NCBI GenBank assembly: GCA_964247055.1
Contig: OZ176053.1
Location: 3,224,001-3,288,000, forward strand
DNA: 64,000 nucleotides
Reading direction: 5' to 3'
DNA from: Paragordius varius
Lineage: Eukaryota > Nematomorpha
Positions 40,480-52,046 of the stretch are shown here, piece after piece. Each line of letters starts with the position of its first letter. Position 1 is the first letter of the stretch. Both the position numbers and the translations under genes were made by a program. Below the pieces are notes generated by a model. The model saw only the letters and a list, made by a program, of their open reading frames with translations, was not told where the DNA came from and did not search any database.

Positions 40480-40944
40480 GTTGTGAAGGCCCTAAATTGA
40501 CGGTTAACGTAAAAATATAAACTCCTATGGCTTCTTAAATTTATTGAAAAAATGGCTCCAAAACCACGCCATTTTTGTATGGCGTCTCAGTTTTAAACCG
40601 GTAGACCCCTAGCCATAGATCTATTTGGAAAAAGCGCTGAGTGGTAATATTGTCAAGCTTTTGATGAGCTCATATGGCTTCATAAATTTTCTGTGAATTA
40701 ACTCCAAAACAACGCAATTTCTGCATAGTGGTGCGGTTTTTGGCGGATTCCTTACCCAGGTGCAGGTATAAAAAAGCGTTGGGCAAATTTTTTATTTTTA
40801 TGGGAATATCTGGAAATATGATGGATTCCATATGTTCCTATAAATTATTGGAAATATTGCTTCAAAACTAAAAAATTGTTCTAAGGCAGCGCATTTTTCA
40901 GGCCGTAAAACTTTACCTACCTACTCATTAACATAACTCCCTAT
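40480..40944. repeat. Degenerate ~155-bp tandem array, left part
   Basis: About three units. Landmarks recur at 40551 (GGCTCCAAAACCACGCCATT), 40698 (AACTCCAAAACAACGCAATT) and 40857 (TTGCTTCAAAACTAAAAAAT), spaced 147 and 159 bp. The same array continues at 44338, beyond the hAT-like insertion. Confidence 0.7.
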
Positions 40945-41444
40945 CAGTGGCGAAACTACGGGGAGCTAGGGAGAGCAGTGCGGAGGGGTCCAAGGCAAAA
41001 ACAGGAGTCCTTTTTTATTATTTATATTAAATTTAGGCCCCCTTTCTATTTTGACTGGGAGCCTAAAATTCATTACCTTTTTTATTTACAGATATGTAAG
41101 TAATATTGTCTGATTGTAAGTATACTGGTAATAAAGAGAATAATTATATTGATTAAAAGGAAGAAACAAAAAAATGCATTTTTTTCACTATCTCAATATG
41201 CGGTTTTATTACAAGTTGATAATTAATAAGCACCCTCAAATTCTCTCCTGTTAACACCTTAAAAAAGTGAAAATAGTTAAAAAATAAATAAATTGGTATA
41301 GATAATTGACAACAAAAATTAATGAAGCTTATAAATTTCAAGTTCTAAATTATTTTGTTATTAAAAATTATAAAATATAAACATGTTAAGATTATTTTCT
41401 TAGTTTACCTTTGCAATGACATAGTACGACTAATGGATTAAAAG

Positions 41445-42205
41445 GAGATATGATAACACTGATCAACAAGGTTTTGCACCACCCCATTATTTTTGCATTT
41501 TCCGATACCTAATGGCATGGAAAGGCCAAAACAAAAAAGAAAATCGACGCCACCAATAGGATTTTACCGAAATTTAATTTTTAAATTTGTAGTTAATTTA
41601 AAAATAACAATCATTCCTCGTGTACATATGTTTAAATATTCAAACGAACAAGTCGATAGAAGTAATATTCCATGCATGAATAACAAAATTCTAGGCATTA
41701 AATAAGATACTAAACAAGCTAAGAGCCAAAGTATTAAAAATCTAAAAGGGGCTTATGTATAGTGTGATAGATCCGGGTGGCTGCACAAGCTCTGCATATC
41801 CCCCAAGCGATCCAATTATGCCAGATGTGGCAAAGATAACAATAAGTAATCGTAAAGCTCGATAAGAGAGACTTGCAAGCAAAATCCAAGCAAATTGACA
41901 TGTTAAATTAACCAATTCACAGAATAAAGTTAGATAAATTCTACAATTAAATTGAATAAAAAGATTAGGTAAATACAAACGGTCCAATCCCATAATAGTA
42001 AATTCTACTAAAAGTGGCTACACAACATTTATCTGAAATTAAAAATACAAAACAATCAATAATTTTAAAAAATACAGTATATCCACTAGGTAATAAAGGA
42101 TTTTTTGTAAGAACCAACTCAAGAAAAAAGCCTAATAAGTATTCGAAAGGACCAAAACTAACAAAAAAATATAGCCTATCTAAAAGCCGAAGGTTTAAAC
42201 CATAG
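41445..42205 (+). CDS. Tentative coding remnants of unknown identity
   Basis: Locally GC-richer sequence with open frames on both strands. On + there is a stretch with FPIPNGMERPKQKRKSTPP (near 41505), VIDPGGCTSSAYPPSDPIMP (near 41764), and a basic segment ending KKYSLSKSRRFKP with a stop at 42203. On - the middle part reads as a hydrophobic segment (SLSYRALRLLIVIFATSG). No family was recognised and the strand is not certain. It could be a small gene, a decayed transposon ORF, or host sequence caught in the hAT-like element. Confidence 0.2.
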
Positions 42206-42338
42206 AATGCCTTTTTTAGTATTTTTTAAAAAATTTTTATACGTATTAAAAATTTACTTGAAAGAAAAAGACTAAATTTTGACGTTTAAGTCCGTACTAT
42301 TTTTTTCTCTCTGATATTTAAATGACATATTTATATTC

Positions 42339-42590
42339 AAAAGATAGAGTTTAAAACGCTTTATTAAATGATATTAAGTTTAAAATATAATAACATTTTA
42401 TTATAAAGTTATATTTAATTTTCTCTCGATTTTCTCTTGTTTTTGAAAAATTGAAAAACCTATAATATTTCAAAATTCTGATTGGCGGGATCAAAAATTT
42501 TTAAAATTCGGTTTTAAAATACTGAAATTAGTCATAATTTAAAAGTTTGAGTGGTGGTGCTCAAAAATGTCCAAATTTGTCGACTAGTGT
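42339..42590 (-). repeat. Repeat family I, copy 1
   Basis: Reverse complement of 63749-64000, nearly identical over about 250 bp. Its terminal sequence is CACTAGTCGACAAATTTGGA when read from the 42590 side. The other end of the element is not identified, since the second copy runs off the window. Confidence 0.75.
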
Positions 42591-42698
42591 AATTGATTTG
42601 ATCTAAGTACAATCGGTTGCCCTCTCCGGGAATTAAGTTGTCTGTTTTCTCTTTCACCAACTGAAATTGGTCTTAAATCTTTAAATAATCAGTATATA

Positions 42699-43456
42699 CA
42701 CAGTGCGCACAAAAAATAAACAAACATGAGTTTTATCTAGAATAGAAATCCCTTGGAAAATGAGGCCCCAAAAATTTAAAGGCAAAAATGCGCCCCAAAA
42801 TGAAAATCTTCCATTTTTCATTTATGACTAGATATAGATTTTTGTCCATATTTTTTTAACTTATTTAGCAAATACGATAAAACATTTATATATTATATTA
42901 AACCTAATCGCATTTGAAAATTGCGGCTTTATGTTGTTATGAAACAATGAGAAGCATGTGAGGAAAATAAAATAAAAATAACGAAAATATTCCGAAAATA
43001 CAAATTTTTTGAGGGACTTATTAAGATACATAGCCTTTATTAGACATACCAACTCTTTGGTATGTTTAATATAAGTCATAAACCTAAATAATAATAAGAA
43101 TATGGAGTTTTTACAAATAATTTCTTTTAAACATATTCGACAATGTCATAAAATCTACGAATTTCTATTTTTGTGAAATTAAAAAATTTATTGTTACTTT
43201 AAAATAATTTTATATATTTTTCTTAAGAATATATTTGGTTTTATATAATTTATAAAAGTTTTATTGTGTTTGCTCAATAAGTTTAAAAATTATGGAAAAA
43301 AAATCTATTTCTAGTCAAAAATGAAAAAATGGGAGATTTCCATTTTGGGGCGCGTTTTTGCCCCAAAATGGTTGGGGTCCCATTTTCCAAGAGTTTCTTA
43401 TTATTCTAGATGAAACTCATCGTTTGTCTGTTTAGCCCCCTTTTATGCACACAGTG
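42699..43456. mobile_element. Foldback element 1, CACTGTGTGCA termini
   Basis: Left end CACAGTGCGCACAAAAAATA; complement of the right end CACTGTGTGCATAAAAGGGG. The arms pair for about 150 bp, including CATGAGTTTTATCTAGAAT and a block around GCCCCAAAATG. The termini match foldback element 2 at 47513-48784. No coding capacity. Confidence 0.7.
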
Positions 43457-43481
43457 ATATACAAACTCCTAACTGACAGTG

Positions 43482-43553
43482 TTTACCCGTGTTCATTATG
43501 TGTGGCTGATGAGTCCACAAGACGAAACGCGTCTCACACTATGACACGGTAAA
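43482..43553 (+). ncRNA. Hammerhead ribozyme, type I
   Basis: Self-cleaving RNA motif. All conserved core parts are present in order. CTGATGA at 43506-43512. Stem II is GTC/GAC (43513-43515 with 43521-43523) capped by CACAA. GAAA at 43524-43527. Stem III is two pairs (43527-43532, 43528-43531) with a GC loop. GTC at 43531-43533 is the expected cleavage triplet. Stem I pairs 43500-43505 with 43534-43539 (one G-U pair). An internal loop follows (43493-43499 opposite 43540-43543). An outer helix then pairs 43482-43492 with 43544-43553, with one bulged C at 43488. The tiny stem III and looped stem I are as in schistosome and newt satellite ribozymes. Only one copy is in the window. Confidence 0.88.
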
Positions 43554-44337
43554 TATGCCCTCTTTAAATTTTCGTTTCATACATCCACCTATTGATTGAT
43601 AGGAAGTATACTATGACTTCTAAATGCAAAGTTAGGCTAAGATAATAAAATCCATAACGTTTTATATTTAATATAAAGATGGCGTTTTTTATTGTTTACT
43701 GGTGTTCTTTGTTACAATAAAAATATCTCATTTGCAATAATATATTCATATAGCGTAAAATATTTATGTTTTATAATGTAGTGTGAATGACAATTATCAT
43801 ATTTTAATTTTTATGATGAAATGGGTTCATGTAAATTTTAATATTATTGAGTTAAAGGAAGAAAGAGCAAAAAATGCAATTTTTTCACTATCCATTAATT
43901 TTTTAGCCATAATAATATTGTTTGTTTCTTTATTTATTTCTTGCAGTATTAAAAAGGAGGGAAAAAAAGAAACCCGATCAAATGGACATAAATGATATAA
44001 TTAGAAAATTTGCTCACGCAAAATCGAGAAAACGTAATTTTAAAACATGATTTTCTGATTAATACATGCGCTTAATAAGTTATTTATACGTTATGATTAA
44101 TGGAATTGACGGTGGTTATGGTGGGCGACGGGGTGTTAACCATCACATATACCAGGAACGCAAAACATTTAGACTCAGGATGCCAAGTCATGTAAATATT
44201 ATCATTTTTAAATATAATATTTCTTTACGAATCTAAGTGATTCGCCAGGTGAAAAGATAACAAACGATTTTTTGGAGGGAAGGGGGTGCATGATTTAAAT
44301 CTTGCGGGTAGGCCCACAATATATAGTTCCGCCACTG

Positions 44338-45560
44338 CCCCCTCTACTAAAATATTTGTTTTTTGAGGGATAATAAATATTTAGGCTCTCATTGAACCAT
44401 AGTCTTATAAGTTTTCTGAAATTTGGCTCCAAAGGCATGTTGTATTATGGTGACACAGTTTTACGCGGGTAGCCCCCAAACAAGGCTGATATAAACGTTC
44501 GATAAAATTTTTGCCTTTATAGGGGAATACCTGGAATCATCATTTAATCCATATGTTCTGAATAATTTTTGGGAGAATGGCTTCAAAACTAAATAATAGT
44601 CAATGATAGCGCATTTAGGGCTTAAAGGGCCTAATTAACGGCTAATTAAACAACCCCTCGACGTAAATTTTTGCCTTTTTACGGGTAATATGCCAGGCCC
44701 TTATTAACTTAGATGGCCTGATAAGTTTTCTGAAAATTAACTCCTAAACATGCAATTTCGATATGGTGGCGTATAGGCTGATACAAAAAAAAGCGCTTGA
44801 TTAAAATTTTTGCCTTTTTACGGAGAATGCCTGGAATGATTGATTCCATATACTCTCCTTAGCTTTAAGGAAAAATTCTGAAAAATTATTCTATGGTGGC
44901 GCATTTTTCAATGCGAGAAGGGCCTAATTAACGGCTAATTTTAAAAAATTGCAAGACCTAAATTTTTGCCTTGTTACGGATAACATTTTAAGTACCTATT
45001 GAACTCATATGGCCTAATAGTGAAATTTAGCCCCAAGCACGCCATTTCGATATGACGGGGCAGTCTTTAGAGGGTATCTCCTTACCCAGCAGCCAATATA
45101 AAAAAACGCACGACTAAAATTTTTGTCTTTTAACAGGGAATACCTGGAATCCTCATCGAATTTTTATTGTCTCATACCTTGGGGCAAAAATTCATTCAAA
45201 AATTATATTTGTGGACTTTTTTTTGAAAAAAATGGCATTTTACGGGTCAGGGCGGTTGAAAAGAGGGCCTAAATTAAAAAAGCGAGACGAATATGTTCGG
45301 CGCAATCGAAAATATGTAAAAAAATCATATTTGAAATAGAATGGTCCAACATGTTTTCCGGAAAATTGTCTCAAAGACACGATTTTTGTGGACTTCTCTT
45401 TTAAAAAAACCGTGCTTTACACGGGATAAAACCGGGGGCCTAATTTAAAAAAGGTCGAAGCTATTGTCGGGGCATTCATTAATAATTATATTTTTTCGGC
45501 GTTTAGATTTGAATGATCTACCGGTTTTCCGGAAACACATCACAAAGCCAGCATTTCCCA
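44338..45560. repeat. Degenerate ~155-bp tandem array, right part
   Basis: About seven to eight units. The block AAATTTTTGCCTT recurs near 44508, 44667, 44808, 44961 and 45117, spaced 141-160 bp. A second landmark (GGCGCATTTTTC / CGCCATTTCGATATG) keeps the same rhythm. Units differ a lot, so the array is old. Some units contain CCTAATTAACGGCTAATT. Confidence 0.75.
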
Positions 45561-47512
45561 TTTTTATAAATATATAGGTTTCCCGATTTCGGGCAGTGTA
45601 TAAAGCCTCCTTTCTAGGAAAAATGAATGTCACAATCTTTACTTGTTAAATATAATAACATAAAGGGGTGGACAAGTAAAACAAAATTTTAATTTAATCT
45701 TTTTACGAATTAATATATAATGATCCAGATAAAGGTTTAATTTCGACCTATTTCTGTAAATATTATATATAATTTAATTATATATTTCAATTTAAGTTAG
45801 GTCTGACCAGGTGTGAAAGCGTATCATCAAAGAGCATTTATAACTGTGGCTGTTTATATAATAATTAGTCAAAAATTTTATGCATATGTTCATTTTACTC
45901 AATAATTAAAAAATAATAAATATGTCAAATTTTGTAATTTTATATTTTGTGAATATTAACCCCAATTGGCTAACTTTATTTGTTTATTTTTAAATATTTT
46001 TAAATTTATGGCAAGTATAATTGTTATAAGCGATCCAACAGGTTATTATTTTGTTTTACGATGAAAAACCCAACCCTACCATAAAAAGGAAATCAAAGTG
46101 CTTTTAACAAATAATTCTTCAAAAAATTTTACTCTGCGATACAATATTGAAAAATTTAAATAATTGGATCTTTTCTTTTATTTTTATTAAACTTACGGAA
46201 TTCCTCTCTTAGGAAATCCTATGACCCAAATTTCTCATACTATCCTATATAATATTGGTAACTTTTGAAGAATGTCAGTATTATCACACGTCATCCACAA
46301 GTTTATAAAATGGAACTATAATTACTTTTTGATCGATGAATCCCAACTATGTATTTGAGTAATACCTAAAAAAAATTGTTTATACCTACAATTTGTCATT
46401 TGTTCATACTGTGTGCCACATTAGGTGTCCATTTATTAGCCACAGTTAATTTTCTTTTAAATGGTATAAAGGCCCTAATATGTGTAAGCCTTTGCGATTG
46501 ATGTTAGCTATATGATTTAGTATCATTAACTTAAATTGAGCCCAAATTTAAAGCTAAATATTGATGGTTTAGATTTAAATCACATAATATTTTATATGGA
46601 ACATATTGATTTTAAAGTGATTTTTTAGGTTAATTGTAAAAAATAGCATGTTTGGTATTTTTTAAATATGCGGTAAAAGTACTTGGATAATGTTTACATT
46701 GCAAATTTTCCATACTCAAAATGTTAAAAAAATATGCAGGCACAAGCATAGGGGTCGGGCAATACACAATGGGTTATTCATATTGTTTTAATCTTTTTTA
46801 TTCTGTTTATAAATGGATGCATAATATAAATTTTAAAAATGGCCAAGATAATCAATTTTGGCCTAATAAACTCCACTGTACTGTGGAATAGCTTTTGAAC
46901 TTTTCGCGTTTTAAACTCAGAATCTTTTTAAATATCTGAATAGTAAATTACATGATGATCAATTTCTGGAAATTCCGTATGTAAAAAAAATATGTATTAG
47001 TATGGCCGATTTATTACAACATTAAAAAAGGTATTTTGTAACATAATACATTATAATAATAAATTATTAGACTATCTCGAAAAAAACTTTCATACGTATA
47101 TAATGTGTTTTAGCTAATAAAAATTTTTTTACTGGATGCCCCGAATACAAATCGATGGCATCAGAGAGATTATAAGCTTATAAAAATAAATTATATTCCT
47201 TTTTATATGGTAAACTAAATTATTATTAAATTTTATATTTTAAATTCCTTTTTACAAAAAGAGAGGTTTACTTCTTATGATTAATTGTGTAAAATGACAT
47301 ATCATATATTTTTAAAGGAAAATGCCCATATTAATTATTAATTACGTGCAGCAACTGACTATGAATAGAACTAAATATCGGTTATTTAACTTGTAGTGGT
47401 AGAATTTTATTTGATAAACCGTTTTAATAAAATTACATGGTTTTGGCAAATAAATTTTTATCAACTTAGTTAGATATTTCGATGGGGTATAGTAATGTTA
47501 TTTATATAATAA
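45561..47512. other. Intergenic, nothing recognised
   Basis: About 2 kb of AT-rich sequence without a recognisable gene or repeat. Confidence 0.5.
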
Positions 47513-48784
47513 CACTGTGTGCAAAAAAGAGGGTCATTTTGATTTAACAAAATTTTTTTTTCATGAGATAGCACTTGTGACCAGTGTATTCATTTGCCGC
47601 AAAAAATTTTATTTGTTGACATCTTAGTTTTTGAAATACGGAGAGAAAATCGAAACCAGGCAAAAAGTGAAAATTAAGGGTAATTAAGGATAATTCAAAA
47701 AATAATGATAAAATTTGAAATATTATGGTTTATTATCATTTTAGGAGATATTTTCAATATATAAATAGCCTAAAATCATATAGTTTGGGTTTTTATAAAA
47801 TTTCAGGTCAAAAGATGGCATTTTTCTTTTTTCACACTTAAAAGACAAAATAAATTTAATGAAACTATAATAAAATAATTTTTTTTAATTATTTACTACC
47901 TAAAATCATTATTAAAATCTTAACACTCATATTTTATTCAGTAAAATAAACTTCTATATCAAAATACCAAAAATATTGTTTTTTATTTTTGCATTTTTTT
48001 GTCATCTGGTTTATAGTGTATAAAAAATTTATACTGTTTTATTTTGGATTCTCACATGATTAGGAATTATTAAGTATATGGTTTATGCAAAATAGGATTT
48101 AAAATTAGTGGAATATCAACCAAAAAATTCTTACAATTTCCTATAAGAAGTCTGTTTTATGAAAAATTAATATTTGTATTGTGATTTGTACGGATTGTTG
48201 GTTGATATTCAACTAATTTTTGTTCATAAATTATATACTTATTAATTCCTATTCATGTGAGAATCCAAAATAAAACATAATATATTTTTATACACTCATA
48301 AACCAGATGACAAAAAAATACAAAAATAAAAAACAATATTTTTGGTTTTATTTTGATATAGAAGTTTATTTACTGAATAATATATGAATGTTAAGATTTT
48401 AATAGTGAATTTAGGTAGTAAATAATAAAAAATATGATTTTGATATGGTTTCATTAAATTTATTATGTGTTTTAAGTGTGATAAAAGAAAAACGCCATTT
48501 GACCTGAAATTTTATAGAAACCCTAACTATATGATTTTAGGCTATTTATATATTAAAAATATCTCTTAAAATGATAATAAACCATAATATTTCAAATTTT
48601 ATCATTATTTTTTGAATTATCCTTAATTATCCTTAATTTTCACTTTTTGCCCGATTTTGATTTTCTCTCAATATTTCAAAAACTAGGTTGTCAACAAATA
48701 AAATTTTTTGCGGCAAATGAATACGCTGGTGATAAGCTATCTAGAAAAAAAAATTTTTCGTTAAAAATTTTTTTGCACACAGTG
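47513..48784. mobile_element. Foldback element 2, near-complete 1.27-kb palindrome
   Basis: Begins CACTGTGTGCAAAAAAGAG and ends with TTTTTTTGCACACAGTG. The arms match almost throughout: AAGGGTAATTAAGGATAATT on the left pairs with TCCTTAATTATCCTTAATTT on the right, and TTGTCATCTGGTTTATAGTG with CATAAACCAGATGACAAAAA. The centre is about 48140-48190. ATAATA stands at both borders. No coding capacity. It shares its termini with foldback element 1. Confidence 0.85.
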
Positions 48785-49045
48785 ATAATACAAACTAGAG
48801 CACTGCATTTCTATTTTATTTTAGCCTAATAATTTTTTACAAATGTGAATATCTCATAGCCTAATATCGACTCTTGGCAATATGTTTGTGAACGTTCTCC
48901 ATTTCAATTGTGCCACAAGCGTTTAGGGATTTACAAGGAACTTATTTACTCACCATATTTAAAAATAAAAAAGAAAATTGAGGTTAGGTTAAGGCCAACT
49001 TCAAGGAAAAATTAACATAAAAGCAAAAACGGGTTAATTCTAGAT

Positions 49046-49575
49046 CAGAATGTCCAACGCGTGGCCCTCTTAACAATATGTGGTCGCCAAAAATTTGGAA
49101 ATTCATAATTTGCAATTTGCTGACAAAATTTTATTAAAATTGATATGTAAAAAAATTTTCTGGATAAGATATATAATTGACAACGAACTAAAAAAAATGT
49201 TATATTGTGTTTTTTTACCGTGTTGTGTTTGATATCGAATAAAATATTTATTACTGCTTATATATACCATATACAATTCGAATTCACCCTCGAACAATTC
49301 AAATTCACCCTAAAAATAAATTATGTGTTTTCGGGGCAATATAACTCATCATTAATATGAAATATGTTTTTACGACATAGTTTATTATTTTTTCAGCATT
49401 ATATTAATTTTAAACAGATTTTCATATTTTAAAAATATTATAAAATAAGGGTAATAATTAATCTTAAAACACATAATTCATTTTAGGGAGAATTTCAATC
49501 GTTCGAGGATGAATTTGAACTGTAAATGGAATATACCGATTGCAGCCCACGAAGCCATTTCTGTTGGACACCCTG
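49046..49575. mobile_element. hAT-type element carrying a nested MITE
   Basis: Left end CAGAATGTCCAACGCGTGGC; right end GCAGCCCACGAAGCC then TTGGACACCCTG. The two are complementary in pattern and flank a complete family A MITE (49265-49531). The hAT-type element is therefore the older of the two. Confidence 0.65.
49265..49531. mobile_element. TACCATTT-type MITE, family A, copy 3
   Basis: TACCATATACAATTCGAATT at the left, ending GAATTTGAACTGTAAATGGA. It has the same subterminal units (CAATTCAAATTCACCC) as the other copies and is inserted within 49046-49575. Confidence 0.75.
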
Positions 49576-49797
49576 ATCTTGATTTTAGTAATGGCAGTGA
49601 TATAGGATACATCCAAAACCCGATTATTTCTCCCCATTCTTAACCAAAAAAAACATTTGTCAAACATTTATATATGTTAAAATTTAAAAATATTATTCAC
49701 AATAGTCAAATTTTTCATTCTGATATACAATGAATCTAACATTTTAGAAAAAATAAATAATATCTCCTTGTATCAATCACATTCTCATCTTTTATTT

Positions 49798-52046
49798 CTA
49801 TTTTTTATTTGAAATACATGGCTTTAATTCAAAATTGTTTGATAGACTTTGGGTTGTAGGTTCCCATACAGTTTTGGTAGTTGTGGCATTCGATTCGTAG
49901 GATATTATATGTTTGCGGGTATGCGTTATCAAATTTGAAGATTGGCTAAAAGCCTTATTACATATCCGACAAATGTGTGGTTTTTCACCTATATGCGCGA
50001 CATAATGTTATAGATCAAGATATATTTATTTCCCATTATTAAAGATATAAAATTATGGTATATCCAATTACCCTTAAACAATTCAAATTCACCCTAAAAA
50101 TAAATTATATGTTTTCGAGCTAATATAACTCATAATCAATGTGCAATATGCTTTATGGCATAGTTTAATATTTTTTCAGTATTATTTTAATTTTAAATTT
50201 TTTTAAAAATATAAGAAAGTAGAGGTAATTTTTAATCTAAAAAACATATAATTTATTTTAAGATGAATTTGAAGTGTTCAATGGTGAATTTGAGGTAAAT
50301 GGTATATATTTATCCCTTAAATTTTATAATACAGCTTGCTCAAAAATCTATGATCCAATCAAGAAATTTTAAAAACAAATGTATTAGCTTTTTATATTAC
50401 ATATTGAGCCGAAATCAAATTAAAATTTGGCAAAATTATGTTAAAAGTGCTATTTTAGGCTAAATCACGTTTTTTACCCAAAATGTAAAATATTGAAACT
50501 TAATTAACAGTATAAAATTGCTAAATTGATGTTAGATAAATAATTTAAAACAACTCTACCAAGCAAAATTATACTTGGTATATGCGTTTTTTCGTATACT
50601 AATTATAATTGACTATGATAGTTTCTGCAATTTAAATTCGGGTTCATAATAATCTCGATGGATTTTAGTTGAAAATAAAAACTTATATATAAATTTCCCT
50701 AACGCCAAACACTAATAACCCTTAAGGGACTTCATTTTTAACCGGGTAAAAAGGCTATTTTTTTACTATAATTTCTACCTGTGTGAGTATAAATATGTTT
50801 TTTCAGATCAGATTTTTGATGAAACTTTTTCCCACAAAATTCACAGGAATAGGGACGAATGTTACTATGTATTAATAGGTGTGTACTCAATGTCGAAGGT
50901 CTCTTGAATGTTTTACTGCATTGCGGACATACATGCAAACTGTTTGAACTTACACCCATCATACCATTAATCGACTTGGTTTTTTTATCATTGCTATTCA
51001 TATTTGTTTTGTCAAAGGTAGAATGACCGAAATGGCTATAATTTTTATTTTTGGCTGTAATATTTGTCATCATATGTTTTAGCCAACAATCTTGTAAGAA
51101 TAAATTATTTGAGTCTTGCGTGTAATACCATGAAATTAACTCATTTCCAATAACGTTATTTTTGATCAAATCTTTCAAATAATTATTGTCAATCATTTTA
51201 TTATTTTTATCAAATGCTTGATTCAGACATGGTAATAAGGAAGAAAAATTTTGTCCATAATGTATGCTCATAAAAGTAGTGTAATACTTATATAAGGTTA
51301 GTAAATCTAAATTTTTCGAAACTTGATAATTCATGATATTATTTTCATCAGAAGATGTTGGAATGATGAATGCATCTGGTATAAGATTATTAGTTATTTC
51401 TGAACCCAAATTATAAAAATAAATATTTATAACAAATAATTTTATAGTTAATTTTATTCAAAAAAAATTAAAAAAACTATACACACTTATATTCATATAT
51501 CTTGTTAAGCCACTTAAACTCAAACTCTACGGTTTGGGTTGTATGGATAAATTGTTATAACAATAGGGAAAATATAGGCTAACAAACTAATCTCAATATT
51601 TCCCTTAAAATGGGTCATTTCTCATAAAAATAAAAAAATATAGTTATAGTGCTTTAAATTATAAAAAATGAAATATTTTTTTGATAAAGTTGGCAAATAA
51701 TTAAATTCTACTATTGTTTCTAAGTAACTTCTAAAAAAATATTTTATATTATCATTAGACTCTTTCTTTTAATCGGAGACTTTTGACCCAATCAAACAAC
51801 CAAATTAACATCAATAATATTGTGAAAAGCAACGCCTATTTAACCGTTTTCTGCAATTAACCAATTATTAAAATATTTTTGAAAAATACTCATACCATAT
51901 TGAGGATTTATGTGTAAAGTTTTGTTTTGCATCAAATTTTGAGCTTGAAGGATTGGAGAAGGAGTATCGATAATATCACAAATACGGAATGAAGTTACTT
52001 TTCTATTCCTATTATTATCATCGTTGGTTTTGGAAGGGAAAAACAT
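49798..52046 (-). CDS. GFI1: GFI1 / senseless / pag-3 type zinc-finger factor
   Basis: A C2H2 transcription factor of the GFI1 family (vertebrate GFI1/GFI1B, fly senseless, worm pag-3), involved in neuronal and sensory cell fate. Three phase-consistent exons, 52046-51845, 51399-50779 and 49988-49798, encode 337 residues from an ATG start. Three fingers lie at about residues 223-301. [37 protein letters not shown] and [18 protein letters not shown] correspond to GFI1 fingers 3, 4 and 5, whose DNA-contacting residues are almost unchanged. The usual fingers 1, 2 and 6 are absent. The N terminus lacks a SNAG repressor motif but holds [14 protein letters not shown] (residues ~16-29), resembling the eh1/TN Groucho-binding motif. 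Intron 2 separates fingers at HTG|EKPH and contains a family A MITE. Confidence 0.92.
50061..50304. mobile_element. TACCATTT-type MITE, family A, copy 4
   Basis: ATTACCCTTAAACAATTCAA at the left and GAATTTGAGGTAAATGGTA at the right, with the family A interior between. It lies in intron 2 of the GFI1-like gene. Confidence 0.7.

Larger units (their letters stand above)
40945..44337. mobile_element. hAT-like element, 3.4 kb, with nested insertions
   Basis: Left end CAGTGGCGAAACTACGGGG; the right end complement is CAGTGGCGGAACTATATATT, 13 of the first 14 bases shared. Both are typical hAT termini. It splits the ~155-bp tandem array, which resumes in the same orientation. The flanking 8-mers CTCCCTAT and CCCCCTCT agree at 6 of 8 positions, a plausible aged 8-bp duplication. 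No hAT transposase (RW or dimerisation region) was seen, so it is non-autonomous or degenerate. It carries nested repeats at 42339-42590 and 42699-43456 and the hammerhead motif at 43482-43553. Confidence 0.6.

Noticed and set aside
43783-43995. 70-codon frame with a hydrophobic segment as a membrane protein gene
   Set aside because: Too short and inside transposon sequence, with no family resemblance. It may be part of a local duplication, noted under findings.
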